Position numbers and translations under genes: made by a program. 15,612 nucleotides of DNA from an uncultured Chitinophagaceae bacterium (GTDB taxonomy: Bacteria > Bacteroidota > Bacteroidia > Chitinophagales > Chitinophagaceae): assembly GCA_946479005.1 (NCBI GenBank), contig CAMLEM010000006.1:1-15612 (forward strand), read 5' to 3'. Each line of letters opens with the position of its first letter. The first letter of the stretch is position 1. Below the pieces are notes generated by a model. It did not search any database. It saw only the letters and a program-made list of their open reading frames with translations, and was not told the DNA's origin. Of the stretch, positions 1 to 7,065 are shown in pieces.

Positions 1-66
1 CTGTGTTTAATCTGTGGGCAAACTGTGGAGGATCTGTGGAGGATGGGTGAGGAAACTGTGAAGAGG
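1..66. repeat. 11-bp tandem repeat array, six units, left-truncated
   Basis: Six consecutive 11-bp units start at 1, 12, 23, 34, 45 and 56. Units 3 and 4 are identical (CTGTGGAGGAT) and the others differ at a few positions; five of the six begin CTGTG. The array probably continues to the left of the window. It lies about 50 bp beyond the stop codon of the minus-strand amylase-family gene and has no recognisable coding content. Period and phase are read directly from the sequence. Its function is unknown. Confidence 0.8.
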
Positions 67-116
67 TCACTTTACCCGAGATGAATGCAAGTCCAATCAA
101 AAACCCGTACGGCCAC

Positions 117-1484
117 CTACTTCACCAACACCATCGCCCCCCAGGCCTCCAAACGCACCCGCCCCCCCAGGTCAACTTGCGTATTATCAAACACATCGGT
201 ATAAGTTCCGGTGACGTTTGGCAACTGAATGTGCTGCCCCGAGCGGGCAAGATTCAGGATCACCACCACTTCATCTTCACCGTTTTTCCTTGCATAGGCC
301 AATACGTTTTGCGCTTCCAGTTCTTTGAACCGGATGGTCTTCGCGTTGGGATCGCCGCCACGCAGGGCGGTATGCTTCGCCCTGAGCTCCAGGAGGGCGC
401 GGTAAAAACCTTCCAGCTCTTTTCCCCCGCTCCAGTCGATCGGATCCCTCTCAAAGAATTTCAACCGCTTTGTGTTCGGTATCTCCTGGCCGGAATATAA
501 AAGAGGAATGCCATTCCAGGTGGCACTGAAAACAGCCAGCGCCCTGGCCATATCGCCATACTTTTCGAACTCCGTGCCGTTCCAGCTGTTCTCATCGTGG
601 TTTGTAGTGAACCAGGCACGCATGCTGTTGTCGCCGATCTTTTCATAAAGGTCCAACACCATTAGCAATGAATCCAGCGGCCACTGTTTCTGGTAAAAAT
701 CCCTGGCCTTGTGCATCCACCTCCAGGTATAGCTCGCGTCAAATACTTCCGCATAGTCCGGGTTGTCCAGCTCGTCATATTCCCCAAGCCAGAAAAGCGG
801 TTTTAACGAATCCAGTTCCGCCCTCGCTTCTTTCCAAAAATCAAGTTCCACCCAAAAAGCAAGATCCGCGCGGTATCCATCAATATCGCATTCCTCCACC
901 CACCATTTCATCGCGTCTTTCATCGCACGTCGCAATGCAGGTTTTGAAAAATCAAGCTCGATGATATCGTCCATTCCCGAAGCGATCTGAAAATCCTTCG
1001 TGGCGGTATCGATGAGATAATATTCCGGGTTCGTTTTTGTCCAGGTATGGTCCCAGCCCGTATGATTGGCCACCCAGTCGATGATCACTTTCATCCCCAG
1101 GCCGTGCGCCTGCTTTACCAGGGCCTTAAAATCTTCCACCGTCCCAAACTCAGGGTTGATCGAAGTGTAGTCGGAACAGGCATAATAGCTGCCGAGAGGG
1201 CCTTTCATATTCTTCACCGAGATCGGCGTCAGGGGCATAAACCAGAGGGTGTGAACACCCATCTCTTTCAGGCGGGGTATTTCGCGGGCAAAAGCGTTGA
1301 TCGTACCCTCGGGGGTGTACTGCCGAACATTCACCTCGTAGATATTGGTGGTATGAGCCCATTCCACCGTCGATTTCCCTTTTTTCACGGCTTGCTCTTC
1401 TTTCTTTTCTTTCTCTTCTTTATTCATCAGCTTGCAGGAATTGAGTAGAATGAGCCCTATCCCGACAATTATAAAGCATTTCAT
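117..1484 (-). CDS. GH13 alpha-amylase-family lipoprotein
   Basis: The 455-residue protein belongs to glycoside hydrolase family 13, which cleaves or rearranges alpha-1,4 (or alpha-1,6) glucosidic bonds. A lipoprotein signal peptide covers residues 1-17, with lipobox LLNSC and Cys17 as the predicted lipidated residue. A Glu/Lys-rich linker follows, so it should be an envelope-anchored enzyme. Visible GH13 motifs, in order, are region I DWVANH (136-141), region II GYRAD with nucleophile Asp207, region III WLGE with acid/base Glu235, and region IV TTNHDE with His296 and Asp297. The catalytic triad is complete and the length fits a compact (beta/alpha)8 domain with a short C-terminal beta domain. 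Substrate specificity cannot be assigned. The sequence AAGG lies eight bases before the ATG. A weak -7-like TATCTTGA sits at 1507-1500, close to the heptamer array. Confidence 0.93.
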   Translation of the reverse strand: MKCFIIVGIGLILLNSCKLMNKEEKEKKEEQAVKKGKSTVEWAHTTNIYEVNVRQYTPEGTINAFAREIPRLKEMGVHTLWFMPLTPISVKNMKGPLGSYYACSDYTSINPEFGTVEDFKALVKQAHGLGMKVIIDWVANHTGWDHTWTKTNPEYYLIDTATKDFQIASGMDDIIELDFSKPALRRAMKDAMKWWVEECDIDGYRADLAFWVELDFWKEARAELDSLKPLFWLGEYDELDNPDYAEVFDASYTWRWMHKARDFYQKQWPLDSLLMVLDLYEKIGDNSMRAWFTTNHDENSWNGTEFEKYGDMARALAVFSATWNGIPLLYSGQEIPNTKRLKFFERDPIDWSGGKELEGFYRALLELRAKHTALRGGDPNAKTIRFKELEAQNVLAYARKNGEDEVVVILNLARSGQHIQLPNVTGTYTDVFDNTQVDLGGRVRLEAWGAMVLVK

Positions 1485-1513
1485 CCACCTTGTTTCGGCT
1501 CAAGATAGTCTAG

Positions 1514-1604
1514 ATTCCGGATTTGGGATTTCGGAATTGGGATTTGAGATTTCGGAATTGGGATTTGGGAATCCGGAATCGGGAATCCGGAATCCGGAAT
1601 CCCC
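1514..1604. repeat. Heptamer tandem array, 13 units, between divergent genes
   Basis: Thirteen contiguous 7-bp units run in perfect phase from 1514 to 1604, with no insertion or deletion. The consensus in the ispH direction is A-A/T-T-C/T-C/G-G-G. The left part is rich in ATTTCGG, AATTGGG and ATTTGGG, and the right part in AATCCGG. The array fills most of the intergenic space between the divergent amylase-family gene and ispH. It ends two bases before the ispH -7 box at 1607. The short peptides it encodes on either strand (repeats resembling NPES or ISELGF) look like repeat translation rather than protein. Confidence 0.9.
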
Positions 1605-1606
1605 AG

Positions 1607-1614
1607 TATCTTTG
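1607..1614 (+). promoter_or_regulatory. Bacteroidota -7 promoter box for ispH
   Basis: TATCTTTG matches the Bacteroidota -7 consensus TAnnTTTG exactly. The spot 19-21 bp upstream, where a -33 TTG would be expected, lies in the heptamer array and has no match. Transcription would start around 1619-1622, essentially on the ispH ATG at 1621. Confidence 0.6.
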
Positions 1615-1620
1615 TAAACA

Positions 1621-2841
1621 ATGAAATCCTTCGAGGTACCCATCATTTATCGCTCTCCCCTCATCTCGGCCATCAAGAAAAAAAGAAAGCTGGAAGACCG
1701 GATGAAAAAGGATTTTCAGCCCACCCATCTCGATTTCGGTCCCCTGCAGATCTACCTTGCCCGCCATTTCGGTTTTTGTTACGGCGTGGAGAATGCCATC
1801 GAGATCGCCTTCCGGACCATCGGGGATAATCCTGGCAAAAAGATCTACCTCCTGAGCGAAATGATCCATAACCCGCACGTAAATGCAGATCTCAGGTCGC
1901 AGGGAGTTCAGTTTTTGCAGGACACAAAAGGGAACCAGCTGATTCCTTTTGATAGCCTGTCTCCTGATGATATCGTGCTCATCCCCGCGTTTGGCACCAC
2001 CCTGGATATTGAGAAAAAACTGAAGGACCGTGGTATCAGCATTGAAAATTACGACACCACCTGCCCCTTCGTGGAAAAGGTTTGGAACCGCAGCGAAGCG
2101 ATTTCCGCGAAGAACTACACCATCGTTATACACGGGAAGCCGCAACACGAAGAAACCCGCGCCACTTTCTCCCATGCAGCAGTTAAAGGCCCCGCGATCG
2201 TGATCCGGGATATCCACGAAGCGGCGGAACTGGCCCGCGTGATCCGGAATGAGCGACCGGCATCCGAATTTTATACCCTGTTCAGGGGTCAGCATACCGA
2301 AGGTTTCGATGTAGAAAGAGATCTCCGGCGGATCGGCGTAGTGAACCAAACAACGATGCTGGCCAGCGATACGCAGGCGATCGCCGATCTTCTCAAAAAA
2401 ACAATGCTCGAACGCTTTGAAGGGGAAAGCCCTGAAGAACATTTTGCAGATACCCGGGATACTCTTTGCTATGCCACCAACGACAATCAAACCGCCGTGC
2501 AGACTATGCTGAAAGTGCCCGCAGATCTCTCCATCGTGGTAGGCGGTTACAATTCATCCAATACTTCTCACCTGGTGGAACTCTGCGAAGAAAAATTACC
2601 AACCTATTTCATCAATGATGATACGAAGATCCTTTCCCGCGAATTCATCAATCATTATGACCTTCATCGCAAGGAAGAGTTGACCACCACGGGCTGGCTC
2701 CCTTCCAAAATGCCGGTGAAGATCCTGCTGACCTCGGGGGCTTCCTGTCCCGATGCGCTCGTGGAAGGAGTGATTGAAAAAGTTTCGGGTTTCTTTGAGG
2801 GGTCGAGAAAAATGGAGGAAATGGTGGAGGGTTTTTTGTAA
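1621..2841 (+). CDS. ispH: 4-hydroxy-3-methylbut-2-enyl diphosphate reductase (IspH/LytB)
   Basis: IspH is the last enzyme of the MEP pathway. It reduces HMBPP to isopentenyl and dimethylallyl diphosphate using a [4Fe-4S] cluster, in the cytosol. The three cluster cysteines are visible: Cys53 (HFGFCYGVENA), Cys148 (TTCPFVEKVW) and Cys283 (DTLCYATNDNQ). The substrate-binding histidines in EMIHNPH (His83) and HGKPQHEET (His171), and the SSNTSHL diphosphate motif (312-318), are also present. The 406 residues fit the long IspH form rather than the roughly 310-residue E. coli type. I keep the ATG at 1621 because the N-terminal stretch VPIIYRSPLISAIKKKRK resembles what I recall of related long IspH proteins. 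An alternative ATG is at 1702. Starting at 1621 implies an almost leaderless mRNA. The 3' end converges with the phosphorylase-like gene, leaving a 20-bp gap. Confidence 0.96.
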   Translation: MKSFEVPIIYRSPLISAIKKKRKLEDRMKKDFQPTHLDFGPLQIYLARHFGFCYGVENAIEIAFRTIGDNPGKKIYLLSEMIHNPHVNADLRSQGVQFLQDTKGNQLIPFDSLSPDDIVLIPAFGTTLDIEKKLKDRGISIENYDTTCPFVEKVWNRSEAISAKNYTIVIHGKPQHEETRATFSHAAVKGPAIVIRDIHEAAELARVIRNERPASEFYTLFRGQHTEGFDVERDLRRIGVVNQTTMLASDTQAIADLLKKTMLERFEGESPEEHFADTRDTLCYATNDNQTAVQTMLKVPADLSIVVGGYNSSNTSHLVELCEEKLPTYFINDDTKILSREFINHYDLHRKEELTTTGWLPSKMPVKILLTSGASCPDALVEGVIEKVSGFFEGSRKMEEMVEGFL

Positions 2842-2861
2842 ATACGGTCTTCGGCTGTTCA

Positions 2862-4523
2862 TCAACCCCCTGAATACAGGATCTCGTAATACTCATCCGC
2901 CATCCGGTTGCTGTCGAAGCGAAACCGCACATCTGCCAACCCGTTCTTCAGGATCTGCCGCCAGGTGGGATAATTGTCATAATACAAAGGCAGCATTTCG
3001 TTCTCCAGGATGTCATAGATCTTATAAAGATCATATTCATCCTGTTCGTGCGTGGCGATCTTGCTGTAATCGATGCGGGGTACCACGAAACCATTATGAC
3101 CGTGATTGATGAACTCAGGGATCCATCCGTCATTGGTGGACAGGTTCACCGCTCCATTCATTGCCGCTGTCATCCCGCTGGTGCCTGAAGCTTCCCGCGG
3201 TACACGGGGATTGTTGAGCCAGCAATCGGCCGCCTGCTTCAACCGTTTTGACAATCCCAGTTCATAGCCGGTCAATACGGCCACATTCTTATAATTTTTG
3301 GCGAGATGTACCAGCTCATTGAATTCACTGATGGCAGGATGGTCCACCGGGTAAGGTTTTCCTGCCCAAATGATCTGCACCGGGTACCTGGTTTGCTTCA
3401 GGAGCTTGTCAAATCTTTCCTCGTCCCTCGTGATCAGCCCCGCCCGTTTATATCCTGCGAACCGCCGTGCCCAAACAATCGTGAAAACTTCGGGGTCGAA
3501 GATCTTTCCGGCCTGGTCGGCCACAATGTCAAACGCCCGCTTTTTCAAATATTTTTTTCGGTCATCAATGCCATAATCATCCCCGGCTTCGCGGAATTTA
3601 TAAAGCTGCTTGTCGGCCCAGTACCGCCAGTTCTGTGAATTGGTGATCGAACGGATCTCGCAGATATTCTCATACTTCCCCCATAATGCACGGGAAACCT
3701 GCGCGTGCAGCTCCGAAACTCCATTGGCCAGCCGGGCGATCCTCAGCGCGGCAAGGGAATGACTGAACATATCATCATCCTCGCCGATCAGCTCCTTCAC
3801 CTCTTCCACGGACAGCCCGCAGAAATAACTCATTTTATGGCAGAGATAGATATCGTGCTTCTCATTGCCGGCTTCTTCCGGTGTATGCGTTGTGAACACC
3901 AGTCGTTTCCGCACTTCATCCAGCTTTTGTTCAAACTTATTATAGAGGTAGAAGGCAGCCGATAGTCCGTGCGCTTCATTGAGATGATATCTTTCCGGGT
4001 CAAAATGGATGAGATCCATCAGCTTCGCACCTCCCACGCCAAGTAGAATGAACTGGGCCACCTTAGTCGCCACATTGGCATCGTAGAGGCGGTGCGTGAT
4101 GGTCTGGGAAACATAATCATTCTCCGGCAGGTCTGTTGACAATAAGAAGAGCGGGGCGGTCTTGAACAGCTCCGGGTCGAGGTAAAGCACTTTCACCCAT
4201 ACCGGGTGTTCGTGAATGTGGATCTGGAATTTGATGCCCGTATCCTCTAAAAAATAATAGGTCTTCTCATTCCACGCTACCTCAAGGGTCTGGTCCTGGT
4301 TTCTTTCCTGGTCATAATACCCGTATTTCCATAATAAACCGATGCCCACCATATTCTGGCGCAGCTCGTAGGCGCTGCGAAGATGAGATCCCGCCAGGAA
4401 GCCAAGCCCTCCGCTATAGATCTTAAGGGGCTGGTGGATGGCAAACTCCATTGAAAAATAGGCCACCTTTCTTGCATATCGATCGGCCACCGGGTAGGGT
4501 ACTGCAAAAGAAGTAAAATCCAT
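2862..4523 (-). CDS. Glycogen/alpha-glucan phosphorylase-family protein (GT35) lacking the PLP lysine
   Basis: The 553-residue protein has the short bacterial alpha-glucan phosphorylase architecture. It shows the N-terminal AYFSMEF and YSGGLGFLAGSHLRSA (21-51), the core YHLNEAHG (179-186), FTTHTPEEAGN (210-220) and the phosphate-binding-type ARRFAGYKR (352-360). The C-terminal motif EASGTSGMTAAMNG (444-457) follows. Family members release glucose-1-phosphate from alpha-glucans using pyridoxal phosphate bound to a lysine in that last motif (GTGNMK in muscle phosphorylase). Here the equivalent residue is Thr452 (codon at 3168-3170), so classical PLP chemistry is doubtful. No DUF3417-type N-terminal extension is seen. 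It probably acts in cytosolic glycogen metabolism, but as a phosphorylase, a transferase or a regulatory homologue it is undecided. It lies 40 bp downstream of a lipoprotein gene on the same strand. Confidence 0.88.
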   Translation of the reverse strand: MDFTSFAVPYPVADRYARKVAYFSMEFAIHQPLKIYSGGLGFLAGSHLRSAYELRQNMVGIGLLWKYGYYDQERNQDQTLEVAWNEKTYYFLEDTGIKFQIHIHEHPVWVKVLYLDPELFKTAPLFLLSTDLPENDYVSQTITHRLYDANVATKVAQFILLGVGGAKLMDLIHFDPERYHLNEAHGLSAAFYLYNKFEQKLDEVRKRLVFTTHTPEEAGNEKHDIYLCHKMSYFCGLSVEEVKELIGEDDDMFSHSLAALRIARLANGVSELHAQVSRALWGKYENICEIRSITNSQNWRYWADKQLYKFREAGDDYGIDDRKKYLKKRAFDIVADQAGKIFDPEVFTIVWARRFAGYKRAGLITRDEERFDKLLKQTRYPVQIIWAGKPYPVDHPAISEFNELVHLAKNYKNVAVLTGYELGLSKRLKQAADCWLNNPRVPREASGTSGMTAAMNGAVNLSTNDGWIPEFINHGHNGFVVPRIDYSKIATHEQDEYDLYKIYDILENEMLPLYYDNYPTWRQILKNGLADVRFRFDSNRMADEYYEILYSGG

Positions 4524-4527
4524 AATG

Positions 4528-4542
4528 TGTGCAATTTACACA
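4528..4542. promoter_or_regulatory. Imperfect palindrome upstream of the phosphorylase-like gene
   Basis: The 15-bp element TGTGCAATTTACACA has TGTG and CACA arms, with two further inner base pairs and one mismatched pair. It ends four bases from the ATG at 4523. Its shape recalls Crp/Fnr-type operators, but the half-sites are not the canonical TGTGA/TCACA and chance is possible. Confidence 0.25.
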
Positions 4543-4563
4543 ATACGGAGAAACCAGTGCCCC

Positions 4564-5523
4564 TTATTTCGCAGTGGTTTTCGCCGCCTTCTTTCTCGGG
4601 TAATTTCCATCGAAGGTGCATTCCAGGTCCCTGCGGGAACCACAACCCTCCACTTCCCTGAGTGTAACGGAATTTTTAGCAAAGAGAAAGCGCAATACGC
4701 AGGGATCGCCATCTCTTTGGTATTCTGCCGTGGTAGGATTCAACCAAACAGCTTCACCCTTGAGCTCGCCGGAACAAGCTCCCTTGTTTTTTTCAAAATG
4801 GATGTAAAAAGAAAGTTCTCCTTCCCGGCGGCCATCACGGATGGAAACCAGGTTCATCTTGCCATTGCTGTAATCACCTGCATATTTGTGCTTGCGCGAC
4901 AGCGTGTCAATGGGATTGATCACTTCGGCACTCTTGTCGTCCAGTGCTTCCGTAAGGATGAGCGTGAATTCACGCGCTGAAGGATTCAGCACATATACAT
5001 CTTTTCCTTCACTCAGCGTTCCATCCGGGTTCCGCCGCATCATCGAGCGCGTAAGGGTGAATTTCCGGTCAAGGGTCACCTGCTGGCTAAGCGTTGAAGA
5101 GACTGGCTTTGTGAAAGATATCGCACCGGTGAATTCATCCTTCCGGTTGTAGGCGAGAACAAAAAGATCATTTTTCGAGCCCAGGCTGGTACGTGTGAAA
5201 AGATACACCTCGTCCGCTGCCACTACGCGTCCAATTGGCAGGATCTTTATTTTCGTGCTCTTGCCATACAATTTACCCAGAATGGTATCAGGCACAAACC
5301 GGTTGAAAACCGCCTGGCTGATCAGGGAGGAGTCTTTCATTTTCCGGCTCATCGTACTGTCCGCTATGGTCAGGGGCGGATCGGTTTCAGGATAAAGCCG
5401 GATGAAATCTGTCACCTTCTCCGGGTCTCCTGTTGGCTCTTCCGGCCGGTCTTTGTTCTTGCAGGAAAGCATTGTGAAAATAGCCAGGGTAGTAATGAGC
5501 AGGTACTGCCGGGTTGAATGCAT
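4564..5523 (-). CDS. Unknown envelope lipoprotein with a four-cysteine C-terminal domain
   Basis: The 319-residue protein has a signal peptide and lipobox (TMLSC, Cys21), so it should be lipidated and periplasmic or surface-exposed. I do not recognise a named family. Residues 30-200 are a mixed, probably beta-rich region. The C-terminal part from about 213 has a compact pattern: HKYAGDYSNG, ACSGELKGEAVW (249-260), PCVLRFLFAKNSVTLRE (274-290), EGCGSRRDLECTFDGNY (292-308). It contains Cys250, Cys275, Cys294 and Cys302, suggesting two disulfides in a small beta-barrel or lysozyme-inhibitor-like domain. That idea is inference from the pattern only. A basic tail (KKAAKTTAK) ends the protein. It is transcribed toward the phosphorylase-like gene 40 bp downstream, so the two may share an mRNA. 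Confidence 0.8.
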   Translation of the reverse strand: MHSTRQYLLITTLAIFTMLSCKNKDRPEEPTGDPEKVTDFIRLYPETDPPLTIADSTMSRKMKDSSLISQAVFNRFVPDTILGKLYGKSTKIKILPIGRVVAADEVYLFTRTSLGSKNDLFVLAYNRKDEFTGAISFTKPVSSTLSQQVTLDRKFTLTRSMMRRNPDGTLSEGKDVYVLNPSAREFTLILTEALDDKSAEVINPIDTLSRKHKYAGDYSNGKMNLVSIRDGRREGELSFYIHFEKNKGACSGELKGEAVWLNPTTAEYQRDGDPCVLRFLFAKNSVTLREVEGCGSRRDLECTFDGNYPRKKAAKTTAK

Positions 5524-5541
5524 CTCCAGGTTTTAGGTCAC

Positions 5542-5572
5542 CGAAAATAACGAAAAAGCTTTCACTGCTCAA
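5542..5572 (-). promoter_or_regulatory. Candidate promoter for the lipoprotein gene
   Basis: On the minus strand CTTG, then 20 bp, then TATTTTCG (5549-5542), approximates the Bacteroidota TTTG-N19-21-TAnnTTTG promoter with one mismatch in each box. It lies 18 bp upstream of the ATG at 5523. Confidence 0.35.
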
Positions 5573-5643
5573 GCTGGTTATTATCTTCGCTGACAAGCGA
5601 TGCCTGGTCAAACAAAAATGCAGCTGTCAAAAATTCTTGAATT

Positions 5644-6465
5644 ATGGACGCGGTTGAAAGGTTTCTCACGGAATTAGGTCCTGTCTGGGCCGCCCTGCTG
5701 GCTACAACCTTTACCTGGCTCCTCACGGCTGCAGGAGCTTCGCTGGTCTTCTTTTTCAAAACACTGAGTCGCGGCGTGCTCGATCCGATGCTTGGATTCA
5801 CCGGCGGTGTGATGGTGGCTGCCAGTTTCTGGTCACTTTTAAGCCCGGCGATCGAGATGTCGGAAAAAATGTATCGTTTTGCCTGGATGCCTGCGGCGGT
5901 AGGTTTCCTGCTTGGTGCGCTGTTCATTTTCTTCCTGGATAAGGTGACCCCACACCTTCATTTGAATTTTGGCGTATCGGAATCCGAGGGCGTAAAAACA
6001 AAGCTTCATAAAACCACCCTTTTGATTCTTGCCATTACCCTGCATAATATTCCCGAAGGGCTGGCTGTGGGAGTACTTTTCGGCGCGGCAGCTTCGGGAA
6101 TTGACGGAGCCACCGTATCCGGCGCCGTCGCCCTGGCCATCGGCATCGGCATTCAGAATTTTCCCGAAGGGATCGCCGTGGCAATGCCGCTAAGGCGGCA
6201 CGGGGTGAGCCGGAAGAAAAGCTTCTGGTACGGGCAGCTCTCCGCGATCGTGGAGCCGGTGGCCGGCGTTGTGGGTGCCGTTGCGGTGATCTATATGACC
6301 CCTATCCTTCCTTTCGCCCTGGCATTCGCGGCAGGCGCGATGATCTTCGTGGTGGTCGAGGAAGTGATACCGGAGACCCAGCGTGACCGCTATACCGACA
6401 GGTCCGTACTGGGCTTCATTGGAGGATTTCTGGTGATGATGATCCTGGACGTGGCGCTGGGATAG
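5644..6465 (+). CDS. ZIP-family divalent metal transporter (GufA-like)
   Basis: The 273-residue integral membrane protein belongs to the ZIP family, which imports Zn2+ and related divalent metals into the cytosol. The metal-site motifs in the two central helices are clear: HNIPEG (134-139) and QNFPEG (171-176), followed by QLSAIVEPVAG (198-208). About eight hydrophobic segments can be counted, the first at roughly 13-38. A loop between the third and fourth segments contains THLHLNFG-like histidines (PHLHLN, 103-108). The IQNFPEGIAVAMPLRR and YGQLSAIVEP wording is typical of the GufA subfamily. It is divergent from the lipoprotein gene, and its stop is one base from the stop of the convergent Crp-like gene. 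Metal specificity is not deducible. Confidence 0.92.
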   Translation: MDAVERFLTELGPVWAALLATTFTWLLTAAGASLVFFFKTLSRGVLDPMLGFTGGVMVAASFWSLLSPAIEMSEKMYRFAWMPAAVGFLLGALFIFFLDKVTPHLHLNFGVSESEGVKTKLHKTTLLILAITLHNIPEGLAVGVLFGAAASGIDGATVSGAVALAIGIGIQNFPEGIAVAMPLRRHGVSRKKSFWYGQLSAIVEPVAGVVGAVAVIYMTPILPFALAFAAGAMIFVVVEEVIPETQRDRYTDRSVLGFIGGFLVMMILDVALG

Positions 6466-6466
6466 G

Positions 6467-7051
6467 TCAGCGCACCGTTTTGAGCAGGTGCTTGAAACGA
6501 CTGAATGTTTCGGGCTTAATGTTAAGATAAGAGGCCAGGTATTTCTGCGGCACCCGTTGCATCAGCTCGGGGTTCTTTGTAACAAACCTTAAAAATCTTT
6601 CACGGGGAGTCATCTTCACCAGCTGCATCTGCCATTTATCCTTGATCACCATTGCATAGGTGATCAGCAACCTCGCAAGATGCTCCATCTGGTGACTTTT
6701 GGCATAAACCCTTTCGAGGTCATCGTGGGTGATTGACACGAGAATGGTAGGCTCAATGGCCTCAATGATATATTCGGAAGGCTGCCGGCTGTGAAAGGAT
6801 TCCTGGCTCGTGATCAGGTGGCCTTCGGTGGATATCTGGGTATTGATCTCGTGATGGTTTTTCTTATAGTATTTTCTCACGAGACCTTTGAGAATGAAAT
6901 TGAAAAAATTCTCCACCTCCCCTGCGCGGGTGATCGTCTCCTTCTTCCCAAACCTCCTAACCTTGATCACGGGTAACAGGACACGGTCAAATTCCTCGTC
7001 GGAGATATTGACGAATTTTCTTAAATACTCTTTGAAAAAGGTAATTTCCAT
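6467..7051 (-). CDS. Crp/Fnr-family transcriptional regulator
   Basis: The 194-residue protein has an N-terminal cyclic-nucleotide-binding-like beta-roll (about 25-110, with KETITRAGEVENFFNFILKG) and a long dimerisation helix (about 112-145). The C-terminal winged-helix region has QKYLASYLNIKPETFSRFKHLL (169-190) as the recognition part. The usual cNMP phosphate-binding signature with a central RxA motif is not evident. Cysteines are absent, so an Fnr-type iron-sulfur cluster can be excluded. This resembles the numerous Bacteroidota Crp/Fnr regulators whose ligands are mostly unknown. It is divergent from icd, with an exact -7 box (TAACTTTG) in the shared region, and converges on the ZIP transporter gene with a one-base gap. 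Regulation of icd or of itself is plausible but unproven. Confidence 0.9.
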   Translation of the reverse strand: MEITFFKEYLRKFVNISDEEFDRVLLPVIKVRRFGKKETITRAGEVENFFNFILKGLVRKYYKKNHHEINTQISTEGHLITSQESFHSRQPSEYIIEAIEPTILVSITHDDLERVYAKSHQMEHLARLLITYAMVIKDKWQMQLVKMTPRERFLRFVTKNPELMQRVPQKYLASYLNIKPETFSRFKHLLKTVR

Positions 7052-7065
7052 TTGCCAAAACCCGG

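Noticed and set aside
1..66. Cluster of DnaA boxes or a replication origin
   Set aside because: CTGTGG units look superficially like TGTGGATAA, but none matches a DnaA box and no dnaA, dnaN or AT-rich unwinding region is nearby.
100..116. Terminator after the amylase-family gene
   Set aside because: CCGTACGG followed by T residues on the minus strand looks suggestive, but the palindrome leaves no loop and the stem would be too short.
81..500. 139-codon plus-strand frame
   Set aside because: It is antisense to the C-terminal part of the amylase-family gene, is proline- and histidine-rich, and has no recognisable domain.
1514..1604. CRISPR array
   Set aside because: Units are 7 bp, contiguous and without spacers; no cas genes are present.
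1510..2490. 326-codon open frame on the minus strand opposite ispH
   Set aside because: It lies antisense to a clear IspH with all cluster cysteines; its C-terminal part is a translation of the heptamer array and it shows no family signature.
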